From Bradyrhizobium diazoefficiens (lineage in GTDB: Bacteria; Pseudomonadota; Alphaproteobacteria; Rhizobiales; Xanthobacteraceae): 64,000 nt of DNA. This document shows positions 48,489 to 57,569 of the stretch, piece by piece; positions within the stretch are counted from its first letter, which is position 1, and each line of letters opens with the position of its first letter. The stretch is from NCBI RefSeq assembly GCF_016616885.1, contig NZ_CP067102.1, forward strand, positions 4,678,501 through 4,742,500, in the 5' to 3' direction. The notes under the pieces are model-generated. The model was not told the DNA's origin and ran no database searches. It worked only from the letters and a program-made list of their open reading frames with translations. The position numbers were made by a program, and so were the translations under genes.

Positions 48489-49427
48489 CTACCCCGCCCG
48501 CGCCGCGCGCCGCAGTGCCTGCGGCGGCTGGCCGAAGGCGCGGATAAAGGCGCGGCGCATGCGCTCGGGATCGCCGAAGCCGGTCGTCTCCGCGACACGC
48601 TCGATGGCCTCGCGCGAGGACTGCACGCGCTCGCGGGCAACCTCGATCCGCAGCCGCTCGATCGCCTTCGACGGCGTCGTGCCGGTCTCGGCGGCAAAGG
48701 CACGCGCGAAGTGCCGCGCGCTCATGCCGGCGCGATCGGCGAGGTTTTCCACCGTCAACGGCGCGTCGAGATTTTCGCGCGCCCATGATAGCAACGCACC
48801 GAAGCGACCGTTCGGCGTCTTCAACTCCAGGAGCGATGAGAACTGCGACTGGCCGCCGCTGCGGCGATGATAGAGCACGAGCTGGCGCGCGGTCTGTTGC
48901 GCGATCTCCTCACCATGGTCTTCGGTGACCATCGCCAGCGCGAGGTCGATGCCGGCGCTGATGCCCGCCGATGTCCAGACATTGCCGTCGCGGGTGAAAA
49001 TCTGGTCAGGCTCGAACTTCACCTTCGGATAGCGCGCGACGAATTCGCGCGTCCGGCCCCAATGCGTGGTGGCGCGGCGGCCGTCGAGCAGCCCTGCCTC
49101 GGCAAGCACATAGGCGCCCGAGCAGACGCTGGCGATCCGCACGCCGCGCCTGGCCAGCCGTTGCACGAAGGCGAGTGTAACAGGACAGCGCGCCGCCTCG
49201 GTCACGCCAGAGCCTCCGGCCACGACCAGCGTCGTGATCGCATTCGCCGATCTGAAATCGCGCGCCATCATCTCGACGCCGGAGGACGACCGCACGGCGC
49301 CTGCGTTCAGCGCCAGCACTCGCAGCGCAAGCGGCTTGTCGCTGGCGCGCGCCGCGATCTCGAACACCGAGATCGGGCCCGCCGCATCGAGCAGCTGGAA
49401 GTCGGGGAAGATCAGGATGCCGATCAT
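48489..49427 (-). CDS. GlxA family transcriptional regulator
   Basis: A 312-residue regulator with an N-terminal DJ-1/PfpI domain (about 1-165; nucleophile-elbow Cys in SVCSGAYVLAEAG) and a C-terminal AraC-type double helix-turn-helix (about 205-305; NLADRAGMSARHFARAFAAE). Such proteins are activators whose DJ-1 part is thought to sense a small molecule. It is divergent from another DJ-1 gene, its probable target, and converges with the beta-lactamase gene with only 15 bp between. Confidence 0.9.
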   Translation of the reverse strand: MIGILIFPDFQLLDAAGPISVFEIAARASDKPLALRVLALNAGAVRSSSGVEMMARDFRSANAITTLVVAGGSGVTEAARCPVTLAFVQRLARRGVRIASVCSGAYVLAEAGLLDGRRATTHWGRTREFVARYPKVKFEPDQIFTRDGNVWTSAGISAGIDLALAMVTEDHGEEIAQQTARQLVLYHRRSGGQSQFSSLLELKTPNGRFGALLSWARENLDAPLTVENLADRAGMSARHFARAFAAETGTTPSKAIERLRIEVARERVQSSREAIERVAETTGFGDPERMRRAFIRAFGQPPQALRRAARAG

Positions 49428-49434
49428 TGCTCAT

Positions 49435-49467
49435 GTCCTAAAATGAGGGAAATACGCCATTTTGGAC
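49435..49467. promoter_or_regulatory. Inverted repeat operator between glxA-like and DJ-1 genes
   Basis: GTCCTAAAATG (49435-49445) and CATTTTGGAC (49458-49467) form an imperfect palindrome with a 12-base centre, eight bp from the regulator start and about 50 bp before the DJ-1 start. The position suits an autoregulated AraC-type operator. Confidence 0.55.
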
Positions 49468-49519
49468 AGAAGGGCATCATGCCAGTCTGCCGGCGTCAAG
49501 CTTTTCATTGGAGGTTCTC

Positions 49520-50206
49520 ATGTCGGCGCCGCTTCAGATCGGACTTCTGGTGTTTCCGCACGTCACCCAGCTCGACTTCACCGGTCCGTTGCAGGTGTTC
49601 TCGTCCGTCCCCGGCGCGACCGTACACTTGATCTGGAAGACGCTTGCTCCGGTACCGAGCGATTCCGTGCTGATGCTGACCCCGACTGTGACATTCGCCG
49701 ACTGCCCGCAACTGGATGTGATCTGCGTTCCCGGCGGCTTCGGCACCGACGCTCTCCTCAATGACGAGGAGACGCTCGACTTCGTCCGCAGGCAGGCTGC
49801 GAGCGCCAAATTCGTCACCTCGGTCTGCACAGGATCGCTGGTGCTGGGCGCGGCCGGACTGTTGAAAGGCTACAATGCCGCCACCCATTGGAGCGCGATG
49901 GAGATGCTGGCCCTGTTCGGCGCGACGCCCACGAAGACACGCGTCTGCATCGATCGAAACCGCGTGACCGGCGGCGGCGTCACCGCGGGGATTGATTTCG
50001 CATTGAAGCTGGTCTCGCTGCTGGTCGATCGCACCACCGCAGAGGCCATCCAGCTCCGCCTCGAATACAATCCCGCGCCGCCGTTCAATGCCGGCTCGCC
50101 GGATACCGCTCCGGCCGAGGTGCTCGCGCTCATGAAGGAGCGGGTCGCGCCATCGCAGGCCCGCCGCCTCGATGCCGCCAAGAGCGCCGCCGCGCGAATA
50201 ATATAG
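49520..50206 (+). CDS. DJ-1/PfpI family protein (isonitrile hydratase-like)
   Basis: A 228-residue single-domain DJ-1 superfamily protein. The conserved N-terminal GLLVFPHVTQLDFTGPLQVF, the nucleophile elbow with Cys in TSVCTGSLVLGAAGLL and the downstream THWSAMEML match the isonitrile hydratase (InhA)/ThiJ subgroup. It may hydrate isonitriles or detoxify reactive carbonyls. GGAGG lies five bases before the ATG at 49520. It is divergent from the GlxA regulator, its probable controller. Confidence 0.88.
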   Translation: MSAPLQIGLLVFPHVTQLDFTGPLQVFSSVPGATVHLIWKTLAPVPSDSVLMLTPTVTFADCPQLDVICVPGGFGTDALLNDEETLDFVRRQAASAKFVTSVCTGSLVLGAAGLLKGYNAATHWSAMEMLALFGATPTKTRVCIDRNRVTGGGVTAGIDFALKLVSLLVDRTTAEAIQLRLEYNPAPPFNAGSPDTAPAEVLALMKERVAPSQARRLDAAKSAAARII

Positions 50207-50445
50207 CTCCGCGCGTCATATCACCGCATGTGTCCCGGACGCGCTGCAGCGTGCAACGCTGCTGCGCAGCGCCGGGACCCAGGAAGCCACAAGGATCGCT
50301 GCTCCACAGGCCCCCGCTCTGCACCGCGGCGCGTCTTCAACGCTGCACTGCTGACAAGACGCTGTCAGGAGCCGGTCGCGACAATCAGGATCGCGACAGG
50401 CGGTCACTGCCTCTTGCCGGTCGCGTGCGCACAGGAGGACTGACC

Positions 50446-51093
50446 ATGGCGCGATACCGGCTGCACTGTGTCGGAGCTTCGGGCAACTCGTTCAAGGTCG
50501 CGCTGTTCCTCAACTGTGCCGGGCTCGACTGGGAACCGGTCGGCATCGACTTCGCCGGCGGCGAGACCCGCGCCCCTGACTGGCGGACCGCAACCAACGT
50601 CATGGGCGAAGTCCCCGTCCTCGAGGGCAATGGCCGGTACATGAGCCAGTCAGGTGCAATCCTGATCTGGCTCGCCGAGGCCCACGGCATGTTTGGTCCG
50701 ACCCGCGAAGAGGCCTTCGAGGCGACGCGCTGGCTGCTGTTCGACAACCACAAATTCACGTCGAGCTTTGCACAGCACCGGTTTCAGCGCTGTTTCATGC
50801 CGGAGCCGGCCCATCCGGCGGTGCTCACCTATTTGCGGGCGCGGACCGAGAGCGCCTTCTCGATCGTCGACAGGCACCTCTCCGACCGCCGGTTCATTCT
50901 GGGCAACCGGCCGACGATCGTCGATTTCTCGCTGCTCGGCTATTTGTACTATCCGACGGAGGAGACCGGTTTCGATCTCGCCGCGTCCTTCCCGGCCATT
51001 GATGCCTGGCGCCGGCGCGTCGCCGAACTGCCGGGCTGGAAGCCGCCCTACGAGATGATGCCGGTCGGCAACTCGCCAACCCTCCATCTCTGA
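50446..51093 (+). CDS. Glutathione S-transferase family protein
   Basis: A 215-residue cytosolic protein with an N-terminal thioredoxin-like domain (YRLHCVGASGNSFKVALFLN, cis-Pro in MGEVPVLE, glutathione contact SQSGAILIWLA) and a C-terminal all-helical domain (about 90-205). It likely conjugates glutathione to electrophiles or has a peroxidase role. AGGAGGA lies six bases before ATG 50446. A terminator follows, so it is monocistronic. Confidence 0.9.
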   Translation: MARYRLHCVGASGNSFKVALFLNCAGLDWEPVGIDFAGGETRAPDWRTATNVMGEVPVLEGNGRYMSQSGAILIWLAEAHGMFGPTREEAFEATRWLLFDNHKFTSSFAQHRFQRCFMPEPAHPAVLTYLRARTESAFSIVDRHLSDRRFILGNRPTIVDFSLLGYLYYPTEETGFDLAASFPAIDAWRRRVAELPGWKPPYEMMPVGNSPTLHL

Positions 51094-51125
51094 GAAGCGA
51101 GCAACGAACAGCGCATCAGATCAAG

Positions 51126-51158
51126 AAAAAGGCCGCTCGGTTTCCCAAGCGGCCTTTC
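51126..51158 (+). terminator. Intrinsic terminator after GST gene
   Basis: A 10-bp stem (51128-51137 with 51148-51157) is preceded by an A run and includes T residues on its 3' side, so it could work in both directions. Confidence 0.82.
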
Positions 51159-51444
51159 CTGTCTCACGGCAGCGCACATTCTCATCGGGCGATTTCGGAG
51201 CTTCCAGACCGGGGGCCTATCTCCCGATCGAGTCCTTCCTCGGCGGCCGCTGCATTTCGGGACAGTCGCGAACTGTTGCCCGAACCGAACGCGATGGTCT
51301 CCCATCTCCGTAAGATGGGTTCATTGAGCCGCATCGCCCGCGCAGGCGCAACCCCCGCGCAAACGGCGTCCCCGCTGTTCCCGTTGTCCACAGCAATGCG
51401 AGGCGGATGCCTGTGCATCCATTCCAATGATGGAAGAAGCGCGG
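51159..51444. other. Gap between terminator and NDUFA12 gene
   Basis: No supported gene. Open frames exist on the minus strand but lack family features, and their composition is that of noncoding GC-rich DNA. Confidence 0.5.
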
Positions 51445-51852
51445 CTAGCCGGGCGTCCAGGGCTGGTAGTCGCCGGTCGCCTTCGGCCGCTTGCCGCTGG
51501 CGAGGGTCGAGCCTGAGGGCCGGTAGGCCTTCGCCGTGCCGGTCAGATTCGGCTGGTGCGGCTTTTCCCACTCGCGCGGCTGGTAATTGAGCTCGGTCGG
51601 CGGCACGTCGACGACGTGATGGATCCAACCATGCCACTCCGGCGGAATGCGGCTCGCTTCGGCGTAACCGTTGTAGATCACCCAGCGCCGCTCGAAGCCC
51701 AGCGTCGGGTCGATCTTGCCACCAGCCGTCCGATAGTAGCGGTTGCCCTGTCCGTCCTCACCGACCAGCTCCCCGAACCGGCGGGTCCAGAGTTGCGTGC
51801 CAAAGGTCTGGCCGTTCCACCAGGTGAAGAGCTTCAGGAAGAATTGTTTCAT
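51445..51852 (-). CDS. NADH:ubiquinone oxidoreductase subunit NDUFA12
   Basis: A 135-residue accessory subunit of complex I (17.2 kDa type). The family marks are GTQLWTRRFGELVGEDGQGN, YYRTAGG, RRWVIYNGYAEASRIPPEWH and a C-terminal PYQPW-like ending (DYQPWTPG). It sits on the matrix/cytoplasm-facing arm of complex I. The start is at MKQFF (51852); upstream residues in the same frame have no support. In many Alphaproteobacteria it directly follows DUF2155; here six genes lie between. Confidence 0.93.
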   Translation of the reverse strand: MKQFFLKLFTWWNGQTFGTQLWTRRFGELVGEDGQGNRYYRTAGGKIDPTLGFERRWVIYNGYAEASRIPPEWHGWIHHVVDVPPTELNYQPREWEKPHQPNLTGTAKAYRPSGSTLASGKRPKATGDYQPWTPG

Positions 51853-52099
51853 GCGGCAAGGGCCCTGCTTCGTCGGGTCCTGATGCCATCCGGACGGCCA
51901 AATGTCCAGTTCGCCCAGTGCGGCCGTGCCTTGGCCCAAACGCGGAGACACAGGCACCTCGGGCTGCCGCAAATCGGTCGCGATCCATTCATGCCCGGTA
52001 CAGCGTTGGCATGAAAATCTGCCCGTTATGCGCAAACCGGCGTGATCCCAGGAACTGCAGCCCTTTCAAGGGATTTGCTTCCGGGAGAGGAGTTTGAAC

Positions 52100-52780
52100 A
52101 TGAACAGTCTGAGAATTTTGAGTGCAGCCGCAGCGCTGGCACTGGTACTCCCGGTGGCGACGCCGAGCTTCGCCCAGGGCCATGGCGGTGGCGGCCATAT
52201 CGGCGGCGGTGGTGGCGGCGCGCATTTCGGCGGCGGCGGTGGCGGCGCGCATTTCGGCGGCGGTGGTGGTGGTGCTCACTTCGGCGGCGGCGGTGGTGGT
52301 GCTCACTTCGGCGGCGGCGGCGCCCACATGGGCGGTGGCGGCTTCAGCGCCGGCCCCCGGATCGGTGGCGGTGGCGGCAGTTTCGCAGCAGCTGCGCGCC
52401 CGAGCGCCGGACCCGCCTTTAGCGGCGGTGGCCGCAACTTCAGCGGCGGTGGCCGCAACTTCGCAGCAGCCGGAGCCACCTGGAATGGCGGCGGCGGCAA
52501 CTGGCACGGCGGCGGCTGGCACCACCGTCACGGTGGCTTCTGGCCCGGCTTCGCGGCGGGCGCCGCGATCGGCGGGCTCGGCTCTTACGCCTATTACGGC
52601 GGCGACTACTACAACGATCCCTACTACGACGACAGCTACTATGACGACAGCGCGACCGTCGCCGTGGTGCCTGACAGTGGCGGCGATTCGTCGGCCTATT
52701 GCGCTCAGCGCTACCGGTCCTACGACCCGGCCTCCGGCACGTATCTCGGCTATGACGGCCTGCGCCATCCCTGTCCGTAA
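52100..52780 (+). CDS. Glycine-rich BA14K-like exported protein
   Basis: A 226-residue exported protein. It has a signal peptide (LRILSAAAALALVLPVATPSFA), a run of near-identical GGGGGGAHF repeats (about 30-75), further Gly/Phe/Ala-rich sequence, a hydrophobic segment (FAAGAAIGGLGSYAYYGG), a Tyr/Asp-rich strip, and a C-terminal BA14K signature (YCAQRYRSYDPASGTYLGYD). BA14K proteins were described as immunoreactive, lectin-like Brucella proteins. GAGAGGAG precedes the ATG at 52100. It is probably at the cell surface. Confidence 0.88.
   Translation: MNSLRILSAAAALALVLPVATPSFAQGHGGGGHIGGGGGGAHFGGGGGGAHFGGGGGGAHFGGGGGGAHFGGGGAHMGGGGFSAGPRIGGGGGSFAAAARPSAGPAFSGGGRNFSGGGRNFAAAGATWNGGGGNWHGGGWHHRHGGFWPGFAAGAAIGGLGSYAYYGGDYYNDPYYDDSYYDDSATVAVVPDSGGDSSAYCAQRYRSYDPASGTYLGYDGLRHPCP
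52195..52325 (+). repeat. 24-bp tandem repeat in glycine-rich gene
   Basis: At least four near-identical 24-bp units encode GGGGGAHF; the first two differ from the next two only at silent sites, which suggests recent duplication and possible length variation between strains. Confidence 0.85.
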
Positions 52781-52800
52781 CACGGCGTGAAGACCAACAT

Positions 52801-52829
52801 TCATGGGCGACGCCGACAATCGGCGCCGC
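52801..52829. terminator. Weak hairpin between convergent genes
   Basis: GCGACGCCG and CGGCGCCGC pair around ACAAT, with one mismatch, followed by a T-rich stretch (CATTTGTTTT). It could end the glycine-rich gene. Confidence 0.35.
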
Positions 52830-53012
52830 TCATTTGTTTTGGCCGCCTCTCGGCGAATTTCCAGTTTCGGACACGGATTGAGCGACCATGACGGTGTGGT
52901 CGTGAAGCCAGAAACCGGCGAACAAGACGGCGAGAACGATGGCATAGACCGCGCATGATCGGCGCGCCCATCGTCGATACGTCCTGCGATCTTCCGCGCT
53001 CAGGTCTTGCAC
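52830..53012 (-). CDS. Small membrane protein, unknown
   Basis: A single-span protein of about 60 residues: a charged N-terminus (AEDRRTYRRWARRS), one helix (CAVYAIVLAVLFAGFWLH) and a polar tail. I placed the start at a GTG (53012) just before QDLSAEDR; the frame is open to an ATG at 53078, which would add a Cys-rich stretch. The R-rich segment next to the helix fits a positive-inside membrane protein. No family recognised. Confidence 0.5.
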   Translation of the reverse strand: MQDLSAEDRRTYRRWARRSCAVYAIVLAVLFAGFWLHDHTVMVAQSVSETGNSPRGGQNK

Positions 53013-53242
53013 ATCCTGTCGCGAACGCAGTCCATCAGGCCCGAAGCAGCAGCTATGGATCGCGTGGATTTGTCTCAACCTGTCATTGAAATCCGACGAA
53101 ATTCACCTGCCACGTGGAACCTGCAGAGGCGCTATGCATTGCGCCATGCATATCTAATTTCGGTCCAATCCAAAATTGACCCGGCGCACGATTCGCCTAT
53201 ATCACCAATCGCTGTGGGGACTTCGATCTACTGGGAAAGGTC

Positions 53243-53656
53243 ATGCCGCGTATTCTCGTGGTCGATGACGATCCGATGGTCGGCGCGACCATCGAGGTCC
53301 TCCTCCTGCGACAGGGCTTCGATGTCACGCTGACTGACGGCGGCGAAACAGGGCTTGCTGCGCTCGAAGCGCAGACGTTTGATGTGATGCTGGTTGATAT
53401 CTTCATGCCGCATATGCGCGGCTTCGAATCCATCCGCATCTTTCACGAGCGTGCGCCGGCGATCCCGTTGATTGCCATGTCGGGTTACGCCTTCGCCTCA
53501 TCCGCATCGCCCTCCCCGGACTTCCTCCGCATGGCGCTGGAGCTCGGCGCATCGCGCTGCCTGCGCAAGCCATTCACGCCCGAGACGCTGTTGACGACCA
53601 TCCGGGAATGCCTCGGCGAGAACGCGCCGCCGAAGGACCAGAAAGAGGCCCCTTGA
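53243..53656 (+). CDS. Single-domain response regulator
   Basis: A 137-residue receiver. Acidic pocket VVDDD (6-10), phospho-acceptor D52 (LVDIFMPHMRG), conserved Ser (AMSGYAF) and Lys (RKPF). It has no output domain. Its stop overlaps the TTG start of the hybrid kinase (TTGA), so the two are translationally coupled and probably exchange phosphate. Confidence 0.9.
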   Translation: MPRILVVDDDPMVGATIEVLLLRQGFDVTLTDGGETGLAALEAQTFDVMLVDIFMPHMRGFESIRIFHERAPAIPLIAMSGYAFASSASPSPDFLRMALELGASRCLRKPFTPETLLTTIRECLGENAPPKDQKEAP

Positions 53657-55911
53657 TCCCCTCGCAGCGCGTCATTCTCGGTGCTGGACTTGCCATCCTC
53701 CTGCTCATCACCGCCGCTTCGATCGGTCTCGACGTCAAGTCGCGGTCGGACGCGGCGTGGGTCAACCACACTGTCGAGGTGCTGAAGAAGATCTCGGATG
53801 TGCGCCTGCAGGTCCGCGGCGCCGAGAGCGCGGCGCGCGGCTACGAGATCTTCCGCAGCAACGGCTTTATCGAGGAATTCCAGGCATCCCGGAGCCGGAT
53901 CGCACCGGCATTGGCCGACCTCAAGCTCGCCCTTCGCGACAATCCGGACCAGATGGCGCTGCTGGAGGCCACGGAGCCTCTCGTCCTCCGCCGCTTCGAG
54001 GTCGCAGCCGAAGCGCTGCGGCTGCGCGCAAGCGACGATGCCGACGGCACCAAGGCGCTGCGGGGGCGCGCCGAGGGTCGCGGCCTGATGGAAACTCTCA
54101 CGGGAAATCTGGAGCGGCTCGCCGGCGGAGAAGAGAAGCTGCTGGCCAGCCGCGAAGCCGACTCCCGCCGGACCGGGATCGTGCTGCTCGGCATCGACGT
54201 GATTGGCGCGCTGGTGATCCTGCTGCTCTTCCTGATGTTGATGCGCGAAAGCCGGCGCACCCAGGTCGCGCTCAAGAGCACGCTGCACGAGACCCAGGCC
54301 GCCAATGAGGCGCTCGAGGCCGCCGTCGCCGAGCGCACCGAGCACCTCGTCACCGCTCACGACGAGCTGCGCCTGTCGGTCAACGTGCTCCAGAGCACGT
54401 TCCGCAGCATGGCGGAGGCGGTGCTGGTGATCGACCCCGAAGGCAACGTGCTGCTGTCCAATCCGGCGGCCGAGCGCATGCTGCTGCATCGGACCGGCAT
54501 GAACCTGCGCAATCTGCGCGCCCTGTCCGATGTGTTCCACGGCGACGGCGTCACGCGGCTCAAGACAGAAGAGCTGCCGTCGGTGCGCGTGCTGCGCGGC
54601 GACGCGTTCGAAAATCTGGAGATGATCGTCCGCCCGCACAGCGGCAACAATACGCGCCATCTGATGATCAGCGGCCGGCCGATGCGCGACGGGCAAGGCA
54701 ACATCTCCGGCGCCGTGCTGGTCTATCACGACGCGACCTCGTCGCGCGAAACCGAGCGGCAGTTGCATCAGTCGCAGAAGCTCGACTCGATCGGAAAGCT
54801 GACCGGCGGCGTCGCGCACGACTTCAACAACATGCTGACCGTGATCTCGGGCAACACCGAGACGCTGGTGGCGAGCCTGAAGGATCAGCCGGAGCTGCAG
54901 CGCACGGCGCGCCTGATCGACGAAGCCGCCGAACGCTGCGCCGAGCTGATCCAGCATCTGCTGGCGTTTGCGCGCAAGCAGCCGCTGCAGCCGCGCGACG
55001 TCGAGATCAACGCCGCCATCGTCGACATCGCAAAGCTCCTGCGCCCCACCCTGGGCGAGCAGATCCAGATCGAGACCGTGCTCGAGCAGGGGCCGATGAC
55101 CTCGCACATCGATCCGTCGCGGCTCACCAATGCCGTGCTCAACATGGCGATCAACGCCCGTGACGCCATGCCGAACGGCGGCAAGCTGCTGCTGGAGACT
55201 CACCGCGTCGTGCTGGACGAAGCCTATGCGCAGGCCAATGCGGAGGTGCGGCCCGGCCCTTACGTGATGCTCGCGGTCAGCGACACCGGCACCGGCATGC
55301 CGCTCAGCGTCCAGGACAAGGCCTTCGAGCCATTCTTCACCACCAAGGAGGTCGGCAAGGGCTCCGGTCTCGGCCTCTCCATGGTCTACGGCTTCGTCAA
55401 GCAATCCGGCGGCCACATCAAGATCTACAGCGAGCAAGGCCACGGCACCACGATCAAGCTCTATCTGCCACCGGGCGAAGGCGTGGCGGAAGAGACAGCC
55501 GCGATCGCGCCCCAGGCCGAAGGCGGCGCCGAGATCATTTTCGTGGTCGAGGACGACACGCTGGTGCGCAATTTCGTCACCGCCCAGCTCCAGAGCCTCG
55601 GCTACAAGACGGTCGCTGCCGCGGACAGCCGTGCCGCGCTGCAGCTGATCGAGGCCGGCCAGGCCTTCGACCTGCTATTCACCGACGTCGTCATCCCCGG
55701 CGGCATGAGCGGCCGCGAGCTCGCCGACGAGGTCGCAAAGCGCCGGCCGGGCGTCAAGGTGCTCTACACCTCCGGCTACACCGACAACGCCATCGTCCAC
55801 CACGGCAAGCTCGACGACGGCGTGATGCTGCTGACAAAACCGTATCGCCGCAACCAGCTCGCGGAGATGATCCGGAAGGCGTTGAATGGCGGGGGGATGG
55901 CGGCGGGCTAA
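53653..55911 (+). CDS. CHASE3-PAS hybrid histidine kinase
   Basis: A 752-residue hybrid kinase. Order: helix (about 10-28), CHASE3 sensor (about 30-180), helix (about 180-200), coiled coil, PAS (about 250-370), HisKA with H389 ([11 protein letters not shown]), HATPase ([23 protein letters not shown]), and a C-terminal receiver with D678 ([12 protein letters not shown]). The HDFNN H-box is typical of hybrid kinases that pass phosphate to a partner receiver, probably the gene upstream. The start is the TTG that overlaps the regulator's stop; GAGG precedes it. Confidence 0.88.
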   Translation: MIPSQRVILGAGLAILLLITAASIGLDVKSRSDAAWVNHTVEVLKKISDVRLQVRGAESAARGYEIFRSNGFIEEFQASRSRIAPALADLKLALRDNPDQMALLEATEPLVLRRFEVAAEALRLRASDDADGTKALRGRAEGRGLMETLTGNLERLAGGEEKLLASREADSRRTGIVLLGIDVIGALVILLLFLMLMRESRRTQVALKSTLHETQAANEALEAAVAERTEHLVTAHDELRLSVNVLQSTFRSMAEAVLVIDPEGNVLLSNPAAERMLLHRTGMNLRNLRALSDVFHGDGVTRLKTEELPSVRVLRGDAFENLEMIVRPHSGNNTRHLMISGRPMRDGQGNISGAVLVYHDATSSRETERQLHQSQKLDSIGKLTGGVAHDFNNMLTVISGNTETLVASLKDQPELQRTARLIDEAAERCAELIQHLLAFARKQPLQPRDVEINAAIVDIAKLLRPTLGEQIQIETVLEQGPMTSHIDPSRLTNAVLNMAINARDAMPNGGKLLLETHRVVLDEAYAQANAEVRPGPYVMLAVSDTGTGMPLSVQDKAFEPFFTTKEVGKGSGLGLSMVYGFVKQSGGHIKIYSEQGHGTTIKLYLPPGEGVAEETAAIAPQAEGGAEIIFVVEDDTLVRNFVTAQLQSLGYKTVAAADSRAALQLIEAGQAFDLLFTDVVIPGGMSGRELADEVAKRRPGVKVLYTSGYTDNAIVHHGKLDDGVMLLTKPYRRNQLAEMIRKALNGGGMAAG

Positions 55912-56804
55912 CGCGTCGCCAGCACCACCGCGGCAAGCGTGAAGATCAGCCCGGCGATCTGGCCCGGCCCGAGCGGCTCGCGCAGCGCCAGCGCTGACGC
56001 GACCACGCCGATGACCGGCACGGCCATCGTCCCGATCGCGGCGACGGAGGCCGGCAAACGCGCTAGCGCTGCAAACCAGCTGACATAGGCGATGCAGAAC
56101 TGCACCACGGTCGAATAGACCAGCAGCCACCAGCCGACCGGCGTCACCTTGTCCAGATGCGAGGTCTCGATCAGGAGGCCGACGATCGAGATGGGCAGGC
56201 AGCCGATCCCGATCTGCCAGGCGGCAGCGGTGATCGGCGGCAGGTGGATCGGGTACTTCTTGGAGAATACCGTGCCGACGGCAAAGCCGATCGCGCCGCA
56301 CAGCGCCATGATGATTCCCGGCAGCTTCTCTGCGCTGGCGGCAATGCCGTTGCCGCCCATGATCGAGGCGAGCCCGGCAAAGGCCATCACCAGCCCGAGC
56401 GTGCGCAGCACCGTCGGCCGCTCGCCGAGCACGGGCCAGGCGATCAGCGAGGCCCAGACCGGCATGGTGTAGGCGATCAGCGCCGCCTCGCTCGCCGGCA
56501 GCCAGAGCAGCGCCAGCCCCATCAGCACCATCCAGCCGGTGACGTTGAGGATTGCGGCGGTCGCCAGCCGCGGCCAGATCCCGGGCGCGACCTTCAGGCT
56601 GTCGCCGCGGACCAGCGCAAGTGCTGCCAGCAGCACGGCGCCGAGCACGCCGGTCACCCCGCGAAGGGTGAGCGGCGGCAATTCGCCGAGCAGGAATTTC
56701 GTGACCGGCCAGTTGAAACCCCAGCCGATCGAGGTGATCGCGAGGAACATCAGCCCGGCCGGGGCGATGCGCGGCCGCGCATCCCGACGAGTCGAATCAA
56801 GCAT
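55908..56804 (-). CDS. DMT superfamily (EamA) transporter
   Basis: A 298-residue protein with ten helices in two EamA repeats (TSIGWGFNWPVTKFLLGE at the start, PVIGVVASALALREPLGPGQ in the second). It is an inner-membrane metabolite exporter or importer of unknown substrate. It converges with the hybrid kinase gene and their ends overlap by four bases. The other EamA protein in the window, at about 18 kb, is only distantly similar. Confidence 0.9.
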   Translation of the reverse strand: MLDSTRRDARPRIAPAGLMFLAITSIGWGFNWPVTKFLLGELPPLTLRGVTGVLGAVLLAALALVRGDSLKVAPGIWPRLATAAILNVTGWMVLMGLALLWLPASEAALIAYTMPVWASLIAWPVLGERPTVLRTLGLVMAFAGLASIMGGNGIAASAEKLPGIIMALCGAIGFAVGTVFSKKYPIHLPPITAAAWQIGIGCLPISIVGLLIETSHLDKVTPVGWWLLVYSTVVQFCIAYVSWFAALARLPASVAAIGTMAVPVIGVVASALALREPLGPGQIAGLIFTLAAVVLATR

Positions 56805-57569
56805 GGGGGTAGTCCGGCAAAATCGAGGTCAGCTTGGCGCGGATTCGCAGGCGCGACCACCACCCCGGCGGGCATGCCTGCCCCCTTCTTCCGTACCCCT
56901 ACGTGAGTCCCGTTTGCGCAACCCCGTTGCCCAAAAATATACCTGCCCTGTGAAGAGCGGGAGGAAGGCTCCGGATGGTCACGGCATGCAAATTTTTTCG
57001 GTTGGGAATCCCTGAGGACTCACTGATACTTGGCTCAACAACAGGTGAGGGCTTGCCCCCTGTTATCCCCCGCAATCCACCATATTTAGTATTTGATTCA
57101 GGAACTCGCACTAGTTCTTGACGGGCGCAACGGAGAGTCCTAGCTTTCGGTCCGTTCGGCGCGAGTGTGTTTGCGTCCCGCCGGCACTCCCCCAAAGGGT
57201 CCGCATAACTGCACTCCGCCAAGCCAGACGAAGGCAGCGGGATGAGGGCTTGTCTGCCCTCGGAAAGCGGATTTTTCGGGCGCCAGAACGGGCCGGCAAC
57301 AGGCTCGGAAGGCATGAGTAGACGTTGTGACGGTGTGGGGCGTTTGAACGCATGTCGGGCTCATCGCTTTGGGGCGGATGGGCCTGGACATGCCGGCGGA
57401 TGATCGGTGCGCGCATCGAGGAATCGCGTCGGGAGAAACTGGGCCGGATCCACCGGCTGAACTGCGGTGCCTTTGGGCCGATCGGGCCTGGGTGGAAACG
57501 CGAAACGAAATGTCGACCGGGACGCCTGAACGGAGGCGCTTCGGTCAAAGAATAGGACGGGGCAAGACC
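56805..57569. other. Long nrdJ upstream region
   Basis: A 765-bp region between divergent genes with no supported ORF. An AT-rich island at 57077-57092 (CCACCATATTTAGTAT) matches 12 of 16 positions of the NrdR box pattern as I remember it, and GAACT-CGCACT-AGTTC (57102-57117) forms a nearby inverted repeat. The remaining 450 bp before nrdJ could be a long 5' leader. I did not find a convincing cobalamin riboswitch. Confidence 0.4.

Noticed and set aside
51182..51637. Minus-strand frame between the GST and NDUFA12 genes
   Set aside because: It overlaps NDUFA12 in another frame and has no recognisable features.
53116..53140. EcfG promoter before the response regulator at 53243
   Set aside because: GGAAC-N16-CATT has the right spacing, but the -10 lacks the conserved GTT.
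57100..57569. Cobalamin riboswitch upstream of the B12-dependent nrdJ
   Set aside because: A stretch near 57220-57240 (AAGCCAGACGAAGGCAGC) vaguely resembles a B12 box, but the other conserved parts are missing, and such switches usually control B12-independent reductases.
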